A stretch of 50,950 bases of DNA, taken from positions 1-50,950 of the forward strand of contig JAHDLA010000033.1 of assembly GCA_018436705.1 (NCBI GenBank). The letters run 5' to 3'. The position numbers were made by a program, and so were the translations under genes. This DNA is from Sedimentibacter sp. (lineage in GTDB: Bacteria > Bacillota > Clostridia > Tissierellales > Sedimentibacteraceae). The notes under the pieces are model-generated. The model had not been told where the DNA came from and searched no databases. It saw only the letters and a list, made by a program, of their open reading frames with translations. This document shows positions 50,813 to 50,950 of the stretch, piece after piece; within the stretch, counting starts at the first letter, position 1, and each line of letters begins with the position of its first letter.

Positions 50813-50950
50813 ATGGCAAAATATTTAAGCGATATAGAAATAGCACAACAGGCAGAAATGAAGGTAATCAATACAATAGCCGATAAGATTGAAATACCTG
50901 ATAAATACGTGGAAAATTACGGCAAATAAAAAAAAAAAATCGATTACAGA
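50813..50950 (+). CDS. fhs: Formate-tetrahydrofolate ligase, N-terminal part, with in-frame TAA
   Basis: The start of the ATP-dependent enzyme that makes 10-formyl-tetrahydrofolate. The ATG at 50813 has GGAGGA upstream. The N-terminus (SDIEIAQQAEMK, then KIEIPDKYVENYGK) matches the FTHFS pattern DI.IAQ...M.PI..IA..LGI....E.YGKYKAKI. A TAA codon at 50927-50929 stands where Tyr of YGKYK is expected; the same frame then reads KKKIDYR, as the family continues. The stop lies at the border of a long A-run near the sequence end, so a base error is as likely as a true nonsense mutation. The rest of the gene lies outside the window. Confidence 0.65.

Overview
The window is AT-rich, densely coded DNA from what looks like an anaerobic, spore-forming, amino-acid-fermenting member of the Clostridia/Tissierellia. 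Supporting signs are strong AGGAGG ribosome sites, TTGACA/TATAAT promoters, a Bacillus-type long SRP RNA, a GerMN germination-type protein, a two-subunit glycine decarboxylase behind a glycine riboswitch, TRAP and AGCS amino-acid transporters, and many peptidases and amidohydrolases. A Sedimentibacter-like host is my best guess; it is not proven from sequence alone.

Region by region. 1-5 kb: thymidine kinase, a DUF2508 protein, a membrane acyltransferase, an HD-domain hydrolase, a lipoprotein built from two tandem copies of one domain, and the SRP RNA. 5-9 kb: a GltS-like transporter with an M20D amidohydrolase, and a second, convergent M20D enzyme. 9-18 kb: an ECF S component, envelope/sporulation-type genes (zinc-ribbon membrane protein, GerMN protein, two tiny proteins), S9 and M42 peptidases, an AEC transporter, a TrmH-type methylase, an Asn-rich protein with an apparent ATT start, and a flavodoxin. 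18.4-24.5 kb: promoter, glycine riboswitch, leader terminator, then gcvT-gcvH-gcvPA-gcvPB-lpd. 24.6-31.6 kb: guaA, a scar of decayed mobile-element fragments, a peptidoglycan-binding protein, a lipoprotein, and a blaR1/blaI pair with no beta-lactamase.

31.8-39.7 kb is a catabolic locus: a cysteine-desulfidase/serine-dehydratase-like enzyme, a complete TRAP transporter, an ornithine-cyclodeaminase-like enzyme, a fused Fe-S L-serine dehydratase and a GntR/FCD regulator. It probably imports an amino acid or derivative and deaminates it to a 2-oxo acid.

39.8-50.95 kb looks like one regulon. A cytosolic sensor kinase (cupin + PocR + LytS-type kinase) and an AraC-type response regulator are followed by an M20D amidohydrolase with a split DUF3100-type membrane pair, two AGCS sodium:amino-acid symporters (one with an alpha/beta hydrolase), a divergent serine-hydroxymethyltransferase-like enzyme, and the start of formate-tetrahydrofolate ligase. 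Five promoters here share a TGTCAA-type direct repeat (21-22 bp period) lying 58-60 bp upstream of a TATAAT box. Three of them also carry a second element, TTGATYGATCAA plus GATAACGTTA, just downstream of that box. I read this as a previously unmarked two-component regulon for uptake and one-carbon metabolism of small amino acids (glycine, serine or alanine type). This is the most interesting feature of the window.
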